In this document: positions 49,665-58,660 of the stretch, piece by piece
Layout of the letters: the number at the start of each line of letters is the position of its first letter
Position numbering within the stretch: position 1 is the stretch's first letter
Assembly: GCA_963819115.1 (NCBI GenBank)
Contig: CAWFUR010000012.1
Coordinates: 308,007 to 372,006 of the forward strand
DNA length: 64,000 nucleotides
From: JACVRW01 sp963819115
GTDB taxonomy: Bacteria > Actinomycetota > Thermoleophilia > Solirubrobacterales > Thermoleophilaceae
Direction: 5' to 3'
The notes under the pieces: generated by a model
What the model was told of the DNA's origin: nothing
The model's database searches: none
Seen by the model: only the letters and a program-made list of their open reading frames with translations
Program-made: the position numbers and the translations under genes

Positions 49665-51065
49665 TCAGAACCGGTAGTAGATGAAGGGGGCCACGCCCTG
49701 CTGGCCGACGGCGGCGTCCGCCGCCACCACGAGCAGTCCGAGCGCCACGCCCTGGGCCAGCGCGGGCCGGGCCACGACCCATGCCTCGGCGTCCCGCCAC
49801 CAGCCGGGCGGCACGCCCTGCACGGCGATCGCGGCCACCGTGAGGAACACCACCGGAAGCGTCACGAGAGGCGACGGGCCTCCGGCCCCGAGCCTGCCCA
49901 GCACGTCGAGCGCGACGCTCACGTCGGGCGCCCGGAAGAAGACCCACGCGAGGCACACCACGTTGAAGGTCACGAGCCAGCCGAGCCAGGCCGGCACGCG
50001 CGAGATCCCGAAGCGCTCGCGCGCCCAGCGCTCGCCGCTGAGCGCCACGCCGTGTATGCCGCCCCAGATGAGGAACGTCCAGGCCGCCCCGTGCCACAGG
50101 CCGCCGAGGAGCATCGTGAGCATCAGGTTGCGGTACGTGCGGTGCGGCCCGTCTCGGCTGCCGCCCAGCGGGATGTAGAGGTAGTCGCGCAGCCAGCGCG
50201 ACAGCGTCATGTGCCAGCGGCGCCAGAACGTCCGCAGGCTCGTGGCCAGGTAGGGACGGTCGAAGTTCTGGGGCAGCACGAACCCCAGCAGGAGGGCGAG
50301 CCCGATCGCCATGTCCGTGTAGCCGGAGAAGTCGCAGTAGATCTGGGCGGCGAACCCGTAGATCGCGAGCGCGGCCTCGGCCCCGGAGTGGGCGCCGGGA
50401 TCGTTGAACACCGGATCCACGATGCGGCGCGCCAGCTCGTCGGCCACCACCGTCTTCTTGATCAGGCCCGCGGAGATCAGGAACAGCCCGGGCCCGGCCA
50501 GCACCGCACGCGGATCCCGAGGGGTGCGGAGCTGCGGGATCAGCTCGTTGGCGCGCACTATCGGCCCCGCCACCAGGTGGGGGAAGAAGCCCTGGAGGAT
50601 GGCCACGTCGCCCAGCGAGGCGGCCCGGGTCTCGCCCCGGTGCACGTCCACCACGTACGAGATCGCCTGGAAGGTGAAGAACGAGATGCCGATGGGCAGG
50701 ACGACCTGGAGCAGCGGCAGCGGTGCGCCCAGCCCGATGCCATCCAGCGCGTCGTCCGTCGAGCTCACGAAGAACCCCAGGTACTTGAAGGTGCCGAGCA
50801 GGCCCAGGTCGAAGGCGATCGCGCCCCACAGCGCGCGCCGGCGTGACCGTTCCGACGGCGACCTGGCGATCACCTGCGCGGCGAACGTGCTCACGAGCGT
50901 GGATCCCACGAGGAGCAGCACCCAGCGCGGATCGATCCACCCGTAGAAGAAGTACGAGACGGCGAGGATGAACGGGCGCCACAGCCGCGGATGCGGCATG
51001 AGCAGCCACGACAGCACGAACACGACCACGAAGAACGTGGCGAACTCGATCGTGGGGAAGGTCAC
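49665..51065 (-). CDS. MBOAT family O-acyltransferase (AlgI-like)
   Basis: 466 residues, about 10 membrane helices. Family marks: FVSSTDDALD, FFTFQAISYVVDVHRGE, CDFSGYTDMAIGLALLLG, FWRRWHMTLSRWLRDYLYIP, and the catalytic-type His in GGLWHGAAWTFLIWGGIHG. It transfers acetyl (or other acyl) groups across the membrane, as AlgI, DltB or PatA do. Together with the downstream SGNH gene it probably O-acetylates a surface polysaccharide. GTG 51065 start. Confidence 0.92.
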   Translation of the reverse strand: MTFPTIEFATFFVVVFVLSWLLMPHPRLWRPFILAVSYFFYGWIDPRWVLLLVGSTLVSTFAAQVIARSPSERSRRRALWGAIAFDLGLLGTFKYLGFFVSSTDDALDGIGLGAPLPLLQVVLPIGISFFTFQAISYVVDVHRGETRAASLGDVAILQGFFPHLVAGPIVRANELIPQLRTPRDPRAVLAGPGLFLISAGLIKKTVVADELARRIVDPVFNDPGAHSGAEAALAIYGFAAQIYCDFSGYTDMAIGLALLLGFVLPQNFDRPYLATSLRTFWRRWHMTLSRWLRDYLYIPLGGSRDGPHRTYRNLMLTMLLGGLWHGAAWTFLIWGGIHGVALSGERWARERFGISRVPAWLGWLVTFNVVCLAWVFFRAPDVSVALDVLGRLGAGGPSPLVTLPVVFLTVAAIAVQGVPPGWWRDAEAWVVARPALAQGVALGLLVVAADAAVGQQGVAPFIYYRF

Positions 51066-51090
51066 CTGCGGGAATCATTCCCCGGGGACC

Positions 51091-51109
51091 CGGGCGGCCC
51101 TGCCGCCCG
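51091..51109 (-). terminator. Short GC hairpin upstream of the MBOAT gene
   Basis: CGGGCGGC-CCT-GCCGCCCG, 8 bp with a 3-base loop, between the stop of the small gene at 51125 and the MBOAT start. It probably separates the two transcripts; no T-run. Confidence 0.4.
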
Positions 51110-51124
51110 TCGCGAAGCTGTGCC

Positions 51125-51298
51125 TCAGCCGACGGCGCGTCGCAGGTCGATCAGCGAGAAGCCGACCAGCCAGAGAGCGGCCTTCTGGTCCTCGTCCAGA
51201 GGCGCGGGCACGAGCAGCTCCTGGTCGAGCTCCTCGAGCGTCTGGCCGGCGGCAAGGCCGGCCACAAGACGCTCGCGGTAGATACCGAACACCCCCAT
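51125..51298 (-). CDS. Small hypothetical protein
   Basis: 57 residues: MGVFGIYRERLVAGLAAGQT, then a helical segment LEELDQELLVPAPLDEDQKA and ALWLVGFSLIDLRRAVG. Strong G/C third-position bias supports it. A purine-rich AGGAGGAGG lies 16 bases before the ATG, rather far. Another frame there begins ATG directly behind that site but has no coding bias. Function unknown. Confidence 0.5.
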   Translation of the reverse strand: MGVFGIYRERLVAGLAAGQTLEELDQELLVPAPLDEDQKAALWLVGFSLIDLRRAVG

Positions 51299-51454
51299 CC
51301 CGACTGGGGAGCATCCTCCTCCTGGGCCATCCGAAAAGGGCGCGGTGAAGATGAACCCCGCTAAGAGCGCCCGAACCCGTGCAAGGGAAGAGCGAATGCC
51401 CCCGTCGCGCGATCTGTAAAGCTCAGGGCGCGTGGACGTGAGCCCGGGCGACAG

Positions 51455-53236
51455 ATGAGCGACGGCCAGCTCATCCTCGTCGCAGGCGCGCTCCTGGCCA
51501 CTGCGCTGTCCGCCGCCATGCTCGCCGGACGCCTCCGCGTGCCCGGCCTCCTCCTGTTCCTGGGGCTCGGGATGATCATCGGCTCGGACGGCACCGGGTG
51601 GATCAAGCTCGACGACTACGAGCTCGCTCGCAGGGTGGGAATCATCGCCCTGGCGGCCATTCTCTTCGAGGGCGGGCTCGTGGCCGGCTTCTCCGAGATC
51701 AAGCCGGTGCTGCGGCCCGGATTGATGCTCGCGGTGTTCGCCACGCTCGGCACCGCGGTGATAACCGCGTTGGCGGCAATCTGGCTCTTCGACCTGTCCA
51801 CCCTCGAGGGGCTCCTGCTGGGGTCGATCCTGGCCGCCACGGACGGCGCGGCCATCTTCTCGCTGCTTCGCACCTCCACCCTCCGCCGCCGCCTGGCCCG
51901 CACCCTGGAGGCGGAGGCCGGGTTCAACGACCCGGTCGCGATCCTGCTCGTGCTCGGGTTCATCGACTGGATCGACGAGCCGGGCTACGGCCTGCTCGAC
52001 ATGGCCGGCCTGTTCGTGCAGCAGATCTCGATCGGTGTCGCGGCCGGGCTCGGCGTGGGCTTCGCCGCCGCGTGGGCCATGCGCCGCATGTCCTTCGCCA
52101 CCGCCGGGCTCTACCCCGTGGCCTCGATGGCGGCGGGCGCCCTGGCCTTCGGAGCGGCCGACAGCCTGCACGGCTCCGGCTTCCTTGCGATCTATCTCGC
52201 CGGGCTGGTGCTCGGCAGCGCGCAGATTCCGGCGCGCAACACCATCACCGTCTTCCACCAGGGACTTGCGTGGGTGGCGCAGATCGGCCTGTTCCTGACG
52301 CTGGGCCTGCTGGTGTTCCCGAGCCAGCTCGGCGACGTGTGGCTGGAGGGCACCGTGCTCGCCCTGGTGCTGGTGGTGGTGGCCCGGCCGCTGTCCGCCG
52401 CGGTGGCCACGGCCTTCGATCACTTCTCGGCGGCCGAGCGATTCGCGCTGGGCTGGGCGGGCCTGCGCGGCGGCGTGCCCGTGGTGCTGGCCACCTTCCC
52501 GGTGATCGAGGGAGTGCCGCACAGCCGCGAGTTCTTCAACATCGCGTTCTTCGCCGTGGTCGTCTCCACGCTCCTCCAGGGCTCGACCTTCGAGCCTCTG
52601 GCCAAGGCGCTCGGATTGACCACGGACGAGCCGGCGCTGCCACGGCCGATCGCCGAGAGCGGCACGATCCGGCGTCTCGGGGCCGAGGTGGTGGAGTTCC
52701 CGGTGGCGGCCAGCGACGCCGTGGTGGGGCACTTCGTACGTGACCTCGGGCTACCCCGCGACGCACTCCTCAACGTGATCGTCCGGCGGGGCGAGGCGAT
52801 CCCGCCGCGCGGCTCCACGCAGATCGAAGCCGGGGACCGGCTCCACGTGCTGCTGCGCAAGGAGGTGGCACGCCAGTTCCCGGCGCTGATGGAGCGCTGG
52901 CAGGAGGGGCCCTTCGAGCCCGAAGCCGTGCGGCGCCCGCACGTGAGGAGCGGCTCGGTGATCTTCTCCACCCGCCCCTGGATGGAGCACGATGGCGACG
53001 CCGGCCACCCCGTGGAGGTGGAGAGCTGCCGCGTGATCCGCCACCTCCGCAGCCGCCGGGACCAGCCGGGCTCACTCGTCCTGCTCGACGACGGCCGCTA
53101 CGCCATCGCGGGGCCCTCGCTCGCGATCGGCGCCGCCGCCCAGATCCAGCGCTACGCCCGCCGGCGCCTGAGCGCCGACCCGTCGGCCGACGAGCGGTCG
53201 TGGTGGCAGGAGGTCGTCGGAGCCCTGGCTCGCTAG
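51455..53236 (+). CDS. Potassium/proton antiporter, CPA1 family (NhaP2-like)
   Basis: 593 residues. About 13 membrane helices (1-395) with the ion site AEAGFNDPVAILLVLGFIDW (Asn-Asp-Pro) and LEGLLLGSILAATDGAAIFS. The cytoplasmic C-terminus includes a TrkA_C-type regulatory domain (about 410-480: VVEFPVAASDAVVGHFVRDL ... RRGEAIPPRGSTQIEAGDRL) followed by a further about 100 residues. It should exchange K+ or Na+ for H+, with the TrkA_C domain sensing nucleotides. ATG 51455. Confidence 0.93.
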   Translation: MSDGQLILVAGALLATALSAAMLAGRLRVPGLLLFLGLGMIIGSDGTGWIKLDDYELARRVGIIALAAILFEGGLVAGFSEIKPVLRPGLMLAVFATLGTAVITALAAIWLFDLSTLEGLLLGSILAATDGAAIFSLLRTSTLRRRLARTLEAEAGFNDPVAILLVLGFIDWIDEPGYGLLDMAGLFVQQISIGVAAGLGVGFAAAWAMRRMSFATAGLYPVASMAAGALAFGAADSLHGSGFLAIYLAGLVLGSAQIPARNTITVFHQGLAWVAQIGLFLTLGLLVFPSQLGDVWLEGTVLALVLVVVARPLSAAVATAFDHFSAAERFALGWAGLRGGVPVVLATFPVIEGVPHSREFFNIAFFAVVVSTLLQGSTFEPLAKALGLTTDEPALPRPIAESGTIRRLGAEVVEFPVAASDAVVGHFVRDLGLPRDALLNVIVRRGEAIPPRGSTQIEAGDRLHVLLRKEVARQFPALMERWQEGPFEPEAVRRPHVRSGSVIFSTRPWMEHDGDAGHPVEVESCRVIRHLRSRRDQPGSLVLLDDGRYAIAGPSLAIGAAAQIQRYARRRLSADPSADERSWWQEVVGALAR

Positions 53237-53252
53237 GCCCGGATGGGCCCAG

Positions 53253-53295
53253 GCGAGGAGCGCAGCCCGATCGTCGATCGGGCGAGCACCGCAGC
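53253..53295. repeat. Palindromic repeat, single 43-bp copy
   Basis: Stem GCCCGATC-GTC-GATCGGGC at its centre, flanked by GCGAGGAGCGCA on the left and GAGCACCGCAGC on the right. It is the same element as at 48616 and 54329, and lies between the convergent antiporter and asparaginase genes. Confidence 0.85.
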
Positions 53296-53302
53296 CATGC
53301 CT

Positions 53303-54316
53303 TTATCCGTCGTCCTGGCGGAACGCCCAGCGGACCTCGTCTATCGACAGGCCCGAGGACAGCGCAGCCAGCAGCTTCATGCGCGCGGCCTGGGGGGAGA
53401 GGAAGCCCGCGGGGATGATTCCCGTGCCGCGCAGGTCCCGCTCGGACCCGGCGTAGCCGTAGGTGGCCATGAGGATCACGCCGCGCTCGGGGCGGCAATA
53501 GGCCACCACCGGGATCTTCTCCGCCGCCTGGCCCCAGAGCTCGAGCACCGGAGGGGCGAGGTGGCCGGAGCCGAGCGTGCCTATCACCGCGCCGTCTGGA
53601 TTGGTGGACAGGGCCGCCCGGGCGAGCGTGCCGTCGTCGCCGGCCGCCGTGGGCACGATGAGCACGCTCTTGTCCAGGTTCGGGGGGTCGAGCGGGGGGT
53701 TGCGGGGCATCCGCGACCACATGATCGGGTGGCCCTCAGTCACCCGCCCGAGCAGTCCGGTCTGCGGCGAGGAGAAGGCCACGAGCGAGACCGTGTCCGT
53801 CTTGCGCACACCGCGTGCATGGTGGATCTCTCCTCCGAAGCACACGAGCACGCCTGCGCCGGCGGCCTCCCGGCTGGCGGCCACGCTCACGGCGTCCACG
53901 AGGTTGGCCGGGCCGTCGGCGCCCGGGGCGGAGGCGGGCCGGATGGCGCCGGTGAACACGATCGGCGCCTCGGCGTCATGGAGGATGTCGCACAGCATCG
54001 CGGTCTCCTCGAGCGTGTCGGTGCCGTGGGTGACCACGACCCCGGTGCCGCGCCGGGCGGCGTCGCGCGCCTGGCGGCAGATGGCCAGCTGATCGTCCAT
54101 GGTGAGGTGGGCGGACGGCTTGTTCACCACCGTGCGGCCCTCGATCCCCCTAAAGGCGGTGAGTCCCGCCACGGCATCCACGAGGCCCTCGCCGTCGAGG
54201 GCGGGTATGGCGCCGTTCTCGTTGCCGGTCTCCAGATCGCCCTTCATGGAGATGGTTCCGCCCGCGGCAAGTACGAGGACCTTCCGGGCGTTCGGCACGT
54301 CGGTGGTCACGCTCAC
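53303..54316 (-). CDS. L-asparaginase
   Basis: 337 residues, no signal peptide, so cytoplasmic type I. First catalytic Thr21 in LAAGGTIS; second motif VVVTHGTDTLEETAML with Thr96 and Asp100 of the catalytic triad; Lys in the ARKVLVL/VFTGAIRPA context. It hydrolyses asparagine to aspartate and ammonia. GTG 54316; TATCGT lies nine bases upstream, just at the edge of the tandem repeats that fill its upstream region. Confidence 0.92.
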   Translation of the reverse strand: MSVTTDVPNARKVLVLAAGGTISMKGDLETGNENGAIPALDGEGLVDAVAGLTAFRGIEGRTVVNKPSAHLTMDDQLAICRQARDAARRGTGVVVTHGTDTLEETAMLCDILHDAEAPIVFTGAIRPASAPGADGPANLVDAVSVAASREAAGAGVLVCFGGEIHHARGVRKTDTVSLVAFSSPQTGLLGRVTEGHPIMWSRMPRNPPLDPPNLDKSVLIVPTAAGDDGTLARAALSTNPDGAVIGTLGSGHLAPPVLELWGQAAEKIPVVAYCRPERGVILMATYGYAGSERDLRGTGIIPAGFLSPQAARMKLLAALSSGLSIDEVRWAFRQDDG

Positions 54317-54328
54317 GTGACGGCGACG

Positions 54329-54496
54329 ATAGCGAGGAGCGGAGCCCGATCGGTGATCGGGCGGAGCACCGCAGCAGGCGTTACATAGCGAGGAGCGGAG
54401 CCCGATCGGTGATCGGGCGGAGCACCGCAGCAGGCGTTACATAGCGAGGAGCGGAGCCCGATCGGTGATCGGGCGGAGCACCGCAGCAGGCGTTAT
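54329..54496. repeat. Three tandem 56-bp units with internal palindrome
   Basis: Units at 54329-54384, 54385-54440 and 54441-54496 are identical apart from the last base of the third. Each contains GCCCGATC-GGT-GATCGGGC. They fill the whole space between asparaginase and the methyltransferase gene; the third supplies the methyltransferase stop codon. Confidence 0.97.
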
Positions 54497-55395
54497 CGGG
54501 CCTCGAGCCAGAGCGCGTCGCCCCGGCCGCGAAGATCCATCAGCGCCGCCGCGGGGAGCGCCGCGTACCAGGCGCGCCGGTCTCCGAGCAGCCGCTCGCC
54601 GCGACCGCGCAGGTAGTCGATCGTGCCGAGCAGCGCGTCTCCGGTCGAGCACATGGAGAGCCGCGTGACCTCGAATCCCCCGGCCTCGGCCACGCGTCGC
54701 AGCGTGACGGGCTCGAAGTGCCAGAGATGGCGCGGCACGTCGAGGTAGAACCAGTGCCCGCGGGCCCGGCGCGAGAGCGACGAGGCGAAGTTGGGCACGC
54801 CCACGGTCAGGGTCCCGCCGGGCCGGAGCACCCGCCGGGCCTCGGCCAGCTGAGCGCACGGCGAGCCCACGTGCTCGAGCGAATGCCAGAAGCGCACGGC
54901 GTCGAAGTGGCCGGTGGGATATCCCGCCGTGGTGAGTTCGCCCGCTCGCACGTCATGCAGCCCGGCGGCGCGCGCCGCGGCCACCGCCTGCGCGTCGATC
55001 TCGATCCCGTGGACCTCCCAGCCGGCCTCCCGGAGCCCGAGCAGGAAGGCGCCGGAGCCGCAGCCCACGTCGAGGATGCGTCCAGGCGGACCCGGCGGGA
55101 GCCCCTGGGTCAGGCGGTCGTCGAGGATGCGTCGCAGGCCGCCGCCGCCCGTGTATGCGCGGCGGATGCGCTCCCGGCCCGCCGAGGTCGGGGGCCGGGG
55201 CGCCGCGTAGCTGTAGTAGCTGCTGCTCGGGTAGTAGGCGCCGAGGTCGTCGGGGCGGGGGCTGGTTCGGACCAGGGCGCACCTGCGGCAGCGCACGACC
55301 TCGAAGCGGCCCGGCATCCCGAAGCGGCGCTCGCCGGTCTCGATCAGGGTCTCGGCCTGCGCGATCCCGCAGAGGTCGCACAGGGTCGGGCGCAT
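54493..55395 (-). CDS. SAM-dependent methyltransferase with N-terminal Cys-rich segment
   Basis: 300 residues from ATG 55395. The N-terminal about 45 residues carry four Cys (TLCDLCG ... VRCRRCALVRTSP), a zinc-binding lead seen in sugar-modifying methyltransferases. Class I Rossmann motif I is ILDVGCGSGAFLLGL, then VHGIEIDAQAVAAA, FDAVRFWHSLEHV and LRPGGTLTVGVPN. An in-frame extension to GTG/ATG 55461 is possible. The C-terminus ends inside the third tandem repeat. Substrate unknown. Confidence 0.87.
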   Translation of the reverse strand: MRPTLCDLCGIAQAETLIETGERRFGMPGRFEVVRCRRCALVRTSPRPDDLGAYYPSSSYYSYAAPRPPTSAGRERIRRAYTGGGGLRRILDDRLTQGLPPGPPGRILDVGCGSGAFLLGLREAGWEVHGIEIDAQAVAAARAAGLHDVRAGELTTAGYPTGHFDAVRFWHSLEHVGSPCAQLAEARRVLRPGGTLTVGVPNFASSLSRRARGHWFYLDVPRHLWHFEPVTLRRVAEAGGFEVTRLSMCSTGDALLGTIDYLRGRGERLLGDRRAWYAALPAAALMDLRGRGDALWLEAR

Positions 55396-55574
55396 GACCT
55401 GCGCCGTACCCGCCAGCCCGCCCTCCAGGCGTGCTTCCTCCCCTGCGCTCACCGCGCACATGCTCCGATCGTACGTCCCCTGTCGCGACCCGGCCCCACC
55501 CGCACGGGCAGGTATCTGGCGGAACCGGCGGAAGTGTCTGCCATGTTTCCCCGGTGCTTCGACTGCCCAAGAAC

Positions 55575-56270
55575 ATGAAGGCGTCCCTCTTTGACATGGA
55601 TGGCGTCCTCACCGACACCGCCTCCGTGCACGCGCGCGCGTGGAAGGAGATGTTCGACGCCTACCTCTCAAAGCACGGGCAGTCGCCCTTCGAGCAGCGC
55701 GACTATGAGGACTTCGTGGACGGCAAGCCGCGCCAGGACGGAGTGCGCGACTTCCTCGCCTCCCGCGCGATCACAGTCCCCGAGGGCGAGCCGGACGACC
55801 CGCCCGCGTCGGAGACCATCCGCGGTCTCGGCAACCGCAAGAACGAGCTGGTCCAGACGCTGATCACCAACGACGGCGTGAAGGTCTACGAAGGCTCGCG
55901 GCGCTTCGTGGAGGCGGTTCGCGACGCCGGGCAGAAGACGGCCGTGGTGTCGTCCAGCGCGAACACCGAGCAGATCCTCGAGGCCGCCGGGATGAGCGAC
56001 CTCTTCGACGAACGCGTGGACGGGGTCGTGCTCGCGCGCGAGCACCTACCGGGCAAGCCGGCGCCGGACTCGTTCCTGCGAGCGGCCGAGCTTCTCGGCG
56101 TGGACCCGAAGGACGCAGTGGTCTACGAGGACGCACTGGCCGGGGTTCAGGCGGGGCACGCAGGCGGGTTCGGGCTGACGGTGGGCGTGGACCGCAAGGG
56201 CCGTCCCGAAGAACTGAAGAAGCACGGGGCCGACGTGGTGGTCGAGGACCTGGCGGAGCTGCTCGGGTGA
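55575..56270 (+). CDS. pgmB: Beta-phosphoglucomutase family HAD hydrolase
   Basis: 231 residues. Motif I SLFDMDGVLTDTASVHARAW (Asp7 nucleophile, Asp9 acid/base), cap segment FEQRDYEDFVDGKPRQDGVR with the Arg/Lys of beta-PGM, motif II AVVSSSANTEQIL, motif III GKPAPDSFL and motif IV VVYEDALAGVQAG. The VDGKPRxxG cap motif is that of beta-phosphoglucomutases, which turn beta-glucose 1-phosphate into glucose 6-phosphate. It overlaps the GH65 gene by 4 bases, whose product would be the substrate. Confidence 0.9.
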   Translation: MKASLFDMDGVLTDTASVHARAWKEMFDAYLSKHGQSPFEQRDYEDFVDGKPRQDGVRDFLASRAITVPEGEPDDPPASETIRGLGNRKNELVQTLITNDGVKVYEGSRRFVEAVRDAGQKTAVVSSSANTEQILEAAGMSDLFDERVDGVVLAREHLPGKPAPDSFLRAAELLGVDPKDAVVYEDALAGVQAGHAGGFGLTVGVDRKGRPEELKKHGADVVVEDLAELLG

Positions 56271-58657
56271 GCGTCCGGGACCGCCATCCGGTCGACCCCT
56301 GGGCCTTTGTGGAGGAGGGTGTGGACCTCGACCGGCTCGCCCAGACCGAGTCGCTGTTCGCCCTCTCGAACGGCCACATCGGCCTGCGCGGGAACCTCGA
56401 TGAGGGCGAGCCGGCCGGACTGAGCGGCACCTACCTGAACGGCTTCTACGAGTCGTTCCCGCTGGAGTACGGGGAGCGCGGGTACGGGTTCGCGGAGGAC
56501 GGCCAGTCGGTGGTGAACGTGACCGACGGCAAGGTCATCCGTCTTCAGGTTGAGGACGAGCCGTTGGACGTGCACCGCGGCGAGGTGCTTCAGCACGAAC
56601 GGCGCCTGGACTTCCGCAGCGGCCTTCTCGAGCGCAAGCTGCACTGGCGCGCGGCCTCGGGGCACGAGGTGAAGCTCACCACGAAGCGCCTCGTGTCGCT
56701 GTCCCTGCGCAGCCTTGCGGCGATCCACTACGAGGTGGAGGCGGTGGACCAGCCGATCAGGATCGCCATCCAGTCGAACCTCCAGGCCAACCGCGTCAAC
56801 GCGCACGAGGGAGCGGACCCCCGTCGCGGGCGGGCGCTTCAGAACGCCCTCCGCTCGCGCCTGTCGGTGGACCACGGCATGCGGGTGGTGCTCGGGCACG
56901 AGACGGGGCGGTCCGGTCTGGCCGTGGTGTCCGGCATGGCCCACGTGCTCAAGCACGACGGCGAGGTGGCCACGCTCACCCAGTCCGAGCCCGACCTCGG
57001 TCGCGTCACGCTGTCGGCCGAGCTCGAGCCCGGCCGCCCGCTCACGCTGATCAAGTTCATCGCCTACCACTGGTCCTCTCAGCAGAGCATCGACTGGCTG
57101 CGGGACCAGGTGGACGCCAGCCTCGAGAGCGGCCTGGCCGAGAGGTTCGAGGGCCTGGCCGAGGCGCAGAAGGAGGCGCTGGATCGCTACTGGTCGCGTG
57201 CCGACGTGGAGGTGGACGGGGACGAAGAGCTGCAGCAGTCACTGCGGTTCGCGCTCTTCCACCTCTTCCAGGCCAGCAGCCGCAACGAGGGCCGGGCGAT
57301 CCCGGCCAAGGGCCTGACCGGCAGCGGGTACGACGGCCACGCCTTCTGGGACACCGAGAGCTTCGTGCTCCCGGTGCTGACCTTCACCGCGCCGGACACG
57401 GTGCGTCACGCGCTCGAGTGGCGCCACTCCATCCTCGACTCAGCCCGCGAGCGCGCCAGCCAGCTCGGGCTGCGCGGGGCCGCCATGCCCTGGCGCACGA
57501 TCCGCGGCGAGGAGTGCTCGGGATACTGGCCGGCGGGCACCGCGGCCTTCCACGTGAACGCCGCCGTGGCCTCGGCCGTGAACCGCTATCTGGGCGTGAC
57601 AGGCGACCACGAGTTCGAGGAGCGCGCCGGCTGTGAGCTGCTCGTGGAGAGTGCGCGCCTCTGGGCCAGCCTCGGCTATCACGACGAGCGCGGGGACTTC
57701 CGAATCGACGGCGTGACCGGGCCCGACGAGTACTCGGCCCTGGTGGACAACAACGTCTACACGAACCTGATGGCGCAGATGAACCTGCGCGCCGCGATCG
57801 AGTCGGTGAAGCGCCAGCCCGGGGCGGCGGAGCGCCTCGGGGTCACCGACCACGAGGTGGACGAGTGGGGCCGCGCCGCGGACGCCATGTTCGTGCCCTT
57901 CGACGAGGAGCGTGGACTGCACCCGCAGGACCAGGACTTCCTCGAGCACGAGCCCTGGAACTTCGCGAAGACGCCGCCCGAGCACTACCCCCTTCTCCTC
58001 AACTACCCGTACTTCGAGCTCTATCGCCGCCAGGTGGTGAAGCAGGCCGACCTCGTGCTGGCGATGCACTGGAGGGGGGACGCGTTCACCGCCGAGCAGA
58101 AGCGGGAGAACTTCGACTACTACGAGACGCTGACCGTCCGCGACTCCTCGCTGTCCGCCTCGACCCAGGCGGTGATGGCGGCGGAGGTCGGGCACATGAC
58201 CCTCGCGCGGGAGTACCTGCTCGAGGCCGCGCATATGGACATCTACGACCTCGCCCACAACACGGCGGACGGCCTGCACATGGCGTCGCTCGCCGGGGCG
58301 GTGATCGCCATCGTGGCCGGGTTCGGCGGATTGCGGGACTTCTACAGCCGGCTCTCGTTCCGGCCTCGCCTTCCCGAGGGCCTCGACCGCCTGCGCTTCG
58401 CCATGCAGATCCGCGGCCGGCTGCTGCGGGTCGAGGTGAGCCACGAGGAGGCCAAGTACTCGCTGTCGGGCGAGGACCGGCTGCGGATCCTCCATTGGAA
58501 CGAGGAGATGGTCCTCGAGGGCGGGAGCACGGTGGCGCTTCCGATTCCCCCGAAGGAGGACGTTCCCGCTCCGAAGCAGCCCGGGGGCCGCGAGCCGAAG
58601 CTCGACGGCCGCGCTCCGGCGCGCGAGCCGGAGGCGCCCAGCCGCGAGCACGCGTAG
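56267..58657 (+). CDS. Glycoside hydrolase family 65 phosphorylase (maltose/trehalose/kojibiose type)
   Basis: 796 residues, normal GH65 length. N-terminal beta domain with LSNGHIGLRGNLDEGEPAGL; (alpha/alpha)6 barrel with GLTGSGYDGHAFWDTESFVL, GEECSGYWPAGTAAFHVN and catalytic Glu488 in GVTGPDEYSALVDNN; then VKQADLVLAM and the C-terminal beta jelly roll. It should split an alpha-glucosyl disaccharide with phosphate to beta-glucose 1-phosphate and glucose. The coupled pgmB gene supports phosphorolysis. Which disaccharide cannot be read from sequence. The last about 35 residues are a disordered Pro/Arg/Glu tail. Confidence 0.93.
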   Translation: MSVRDRHPVDPWAFVEEGVDLDRLAQTESLFALSNGHIGLRGNLDEGEPAGLSGTYLNGFYESFPLEYGERGYGFAEDGQSVVNVTDGKVIRLQVEDEPLDVHRGEVLQHERRLDFRSGLLERKLHWRAASGHEVKLTTKRLVSLSLRSLAAIHYEVEAVDQPIRIAIQSNLQANRVNAHEGADPRRGRALQNALRSRLSVDHGMRVVLGHETGRSGLAVVSGMAHVLKHDGEVATLTQSEPDLGRVTLSAELEPGRPLTLIKFIAYHWSSQQSIDWLRDQVDASLESGLAERFEGLAEAQKEALDRYWSRADVEVDGDEELQQSLRFALFHLFQASSRNEGRAIPAKGLTGSGYDGHAFWDTESFVLPVLTFTAPDTVRHALEWRHSILDSARERASQLGLRGAAMPWRTIRGEECSGYWPAGTAAFHVNAAVASAVNRYLGVTGDHEFEERAGCELLVESARLWASLGYHDERGDFRIDGVTGPDEYSALVDNNVYTNLMAQMNLRAAIESVKRQPGAAERLGVTDHEVDEWGRAADAMFVPFDEERGLHPQDQDFLEHEPWNFAKTPPEHYPLLLNYPYFELYRRQVVKQADLVLAMHWRGDAFTAEQKRENFDYYETLTVRDSSLSASTQAVMAAEVGHMTLAREYLLEAAHMDIYDLAHNTADGLHMASLAGAVIAIVAGFGGLRDFYSRLSFRPRLPEGLDRLRFAMQIRGRLLRVEVSHEEAKYSLSGEDRLRILHWNEEMVLEGGSTVALPIPPKEDVPAPKQPGGREPKLDGRAPAREPEAPSREHA

Positions 58658-58660
58658 CGC

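Noticed and set aside
51075..51314. Minus-strand frame starting directly behind AGGAGG
   Set aside because: The spacing of zero bases is too short, and its Arg-rich product has no coding bias; the overlapping frame to 51125 is better.
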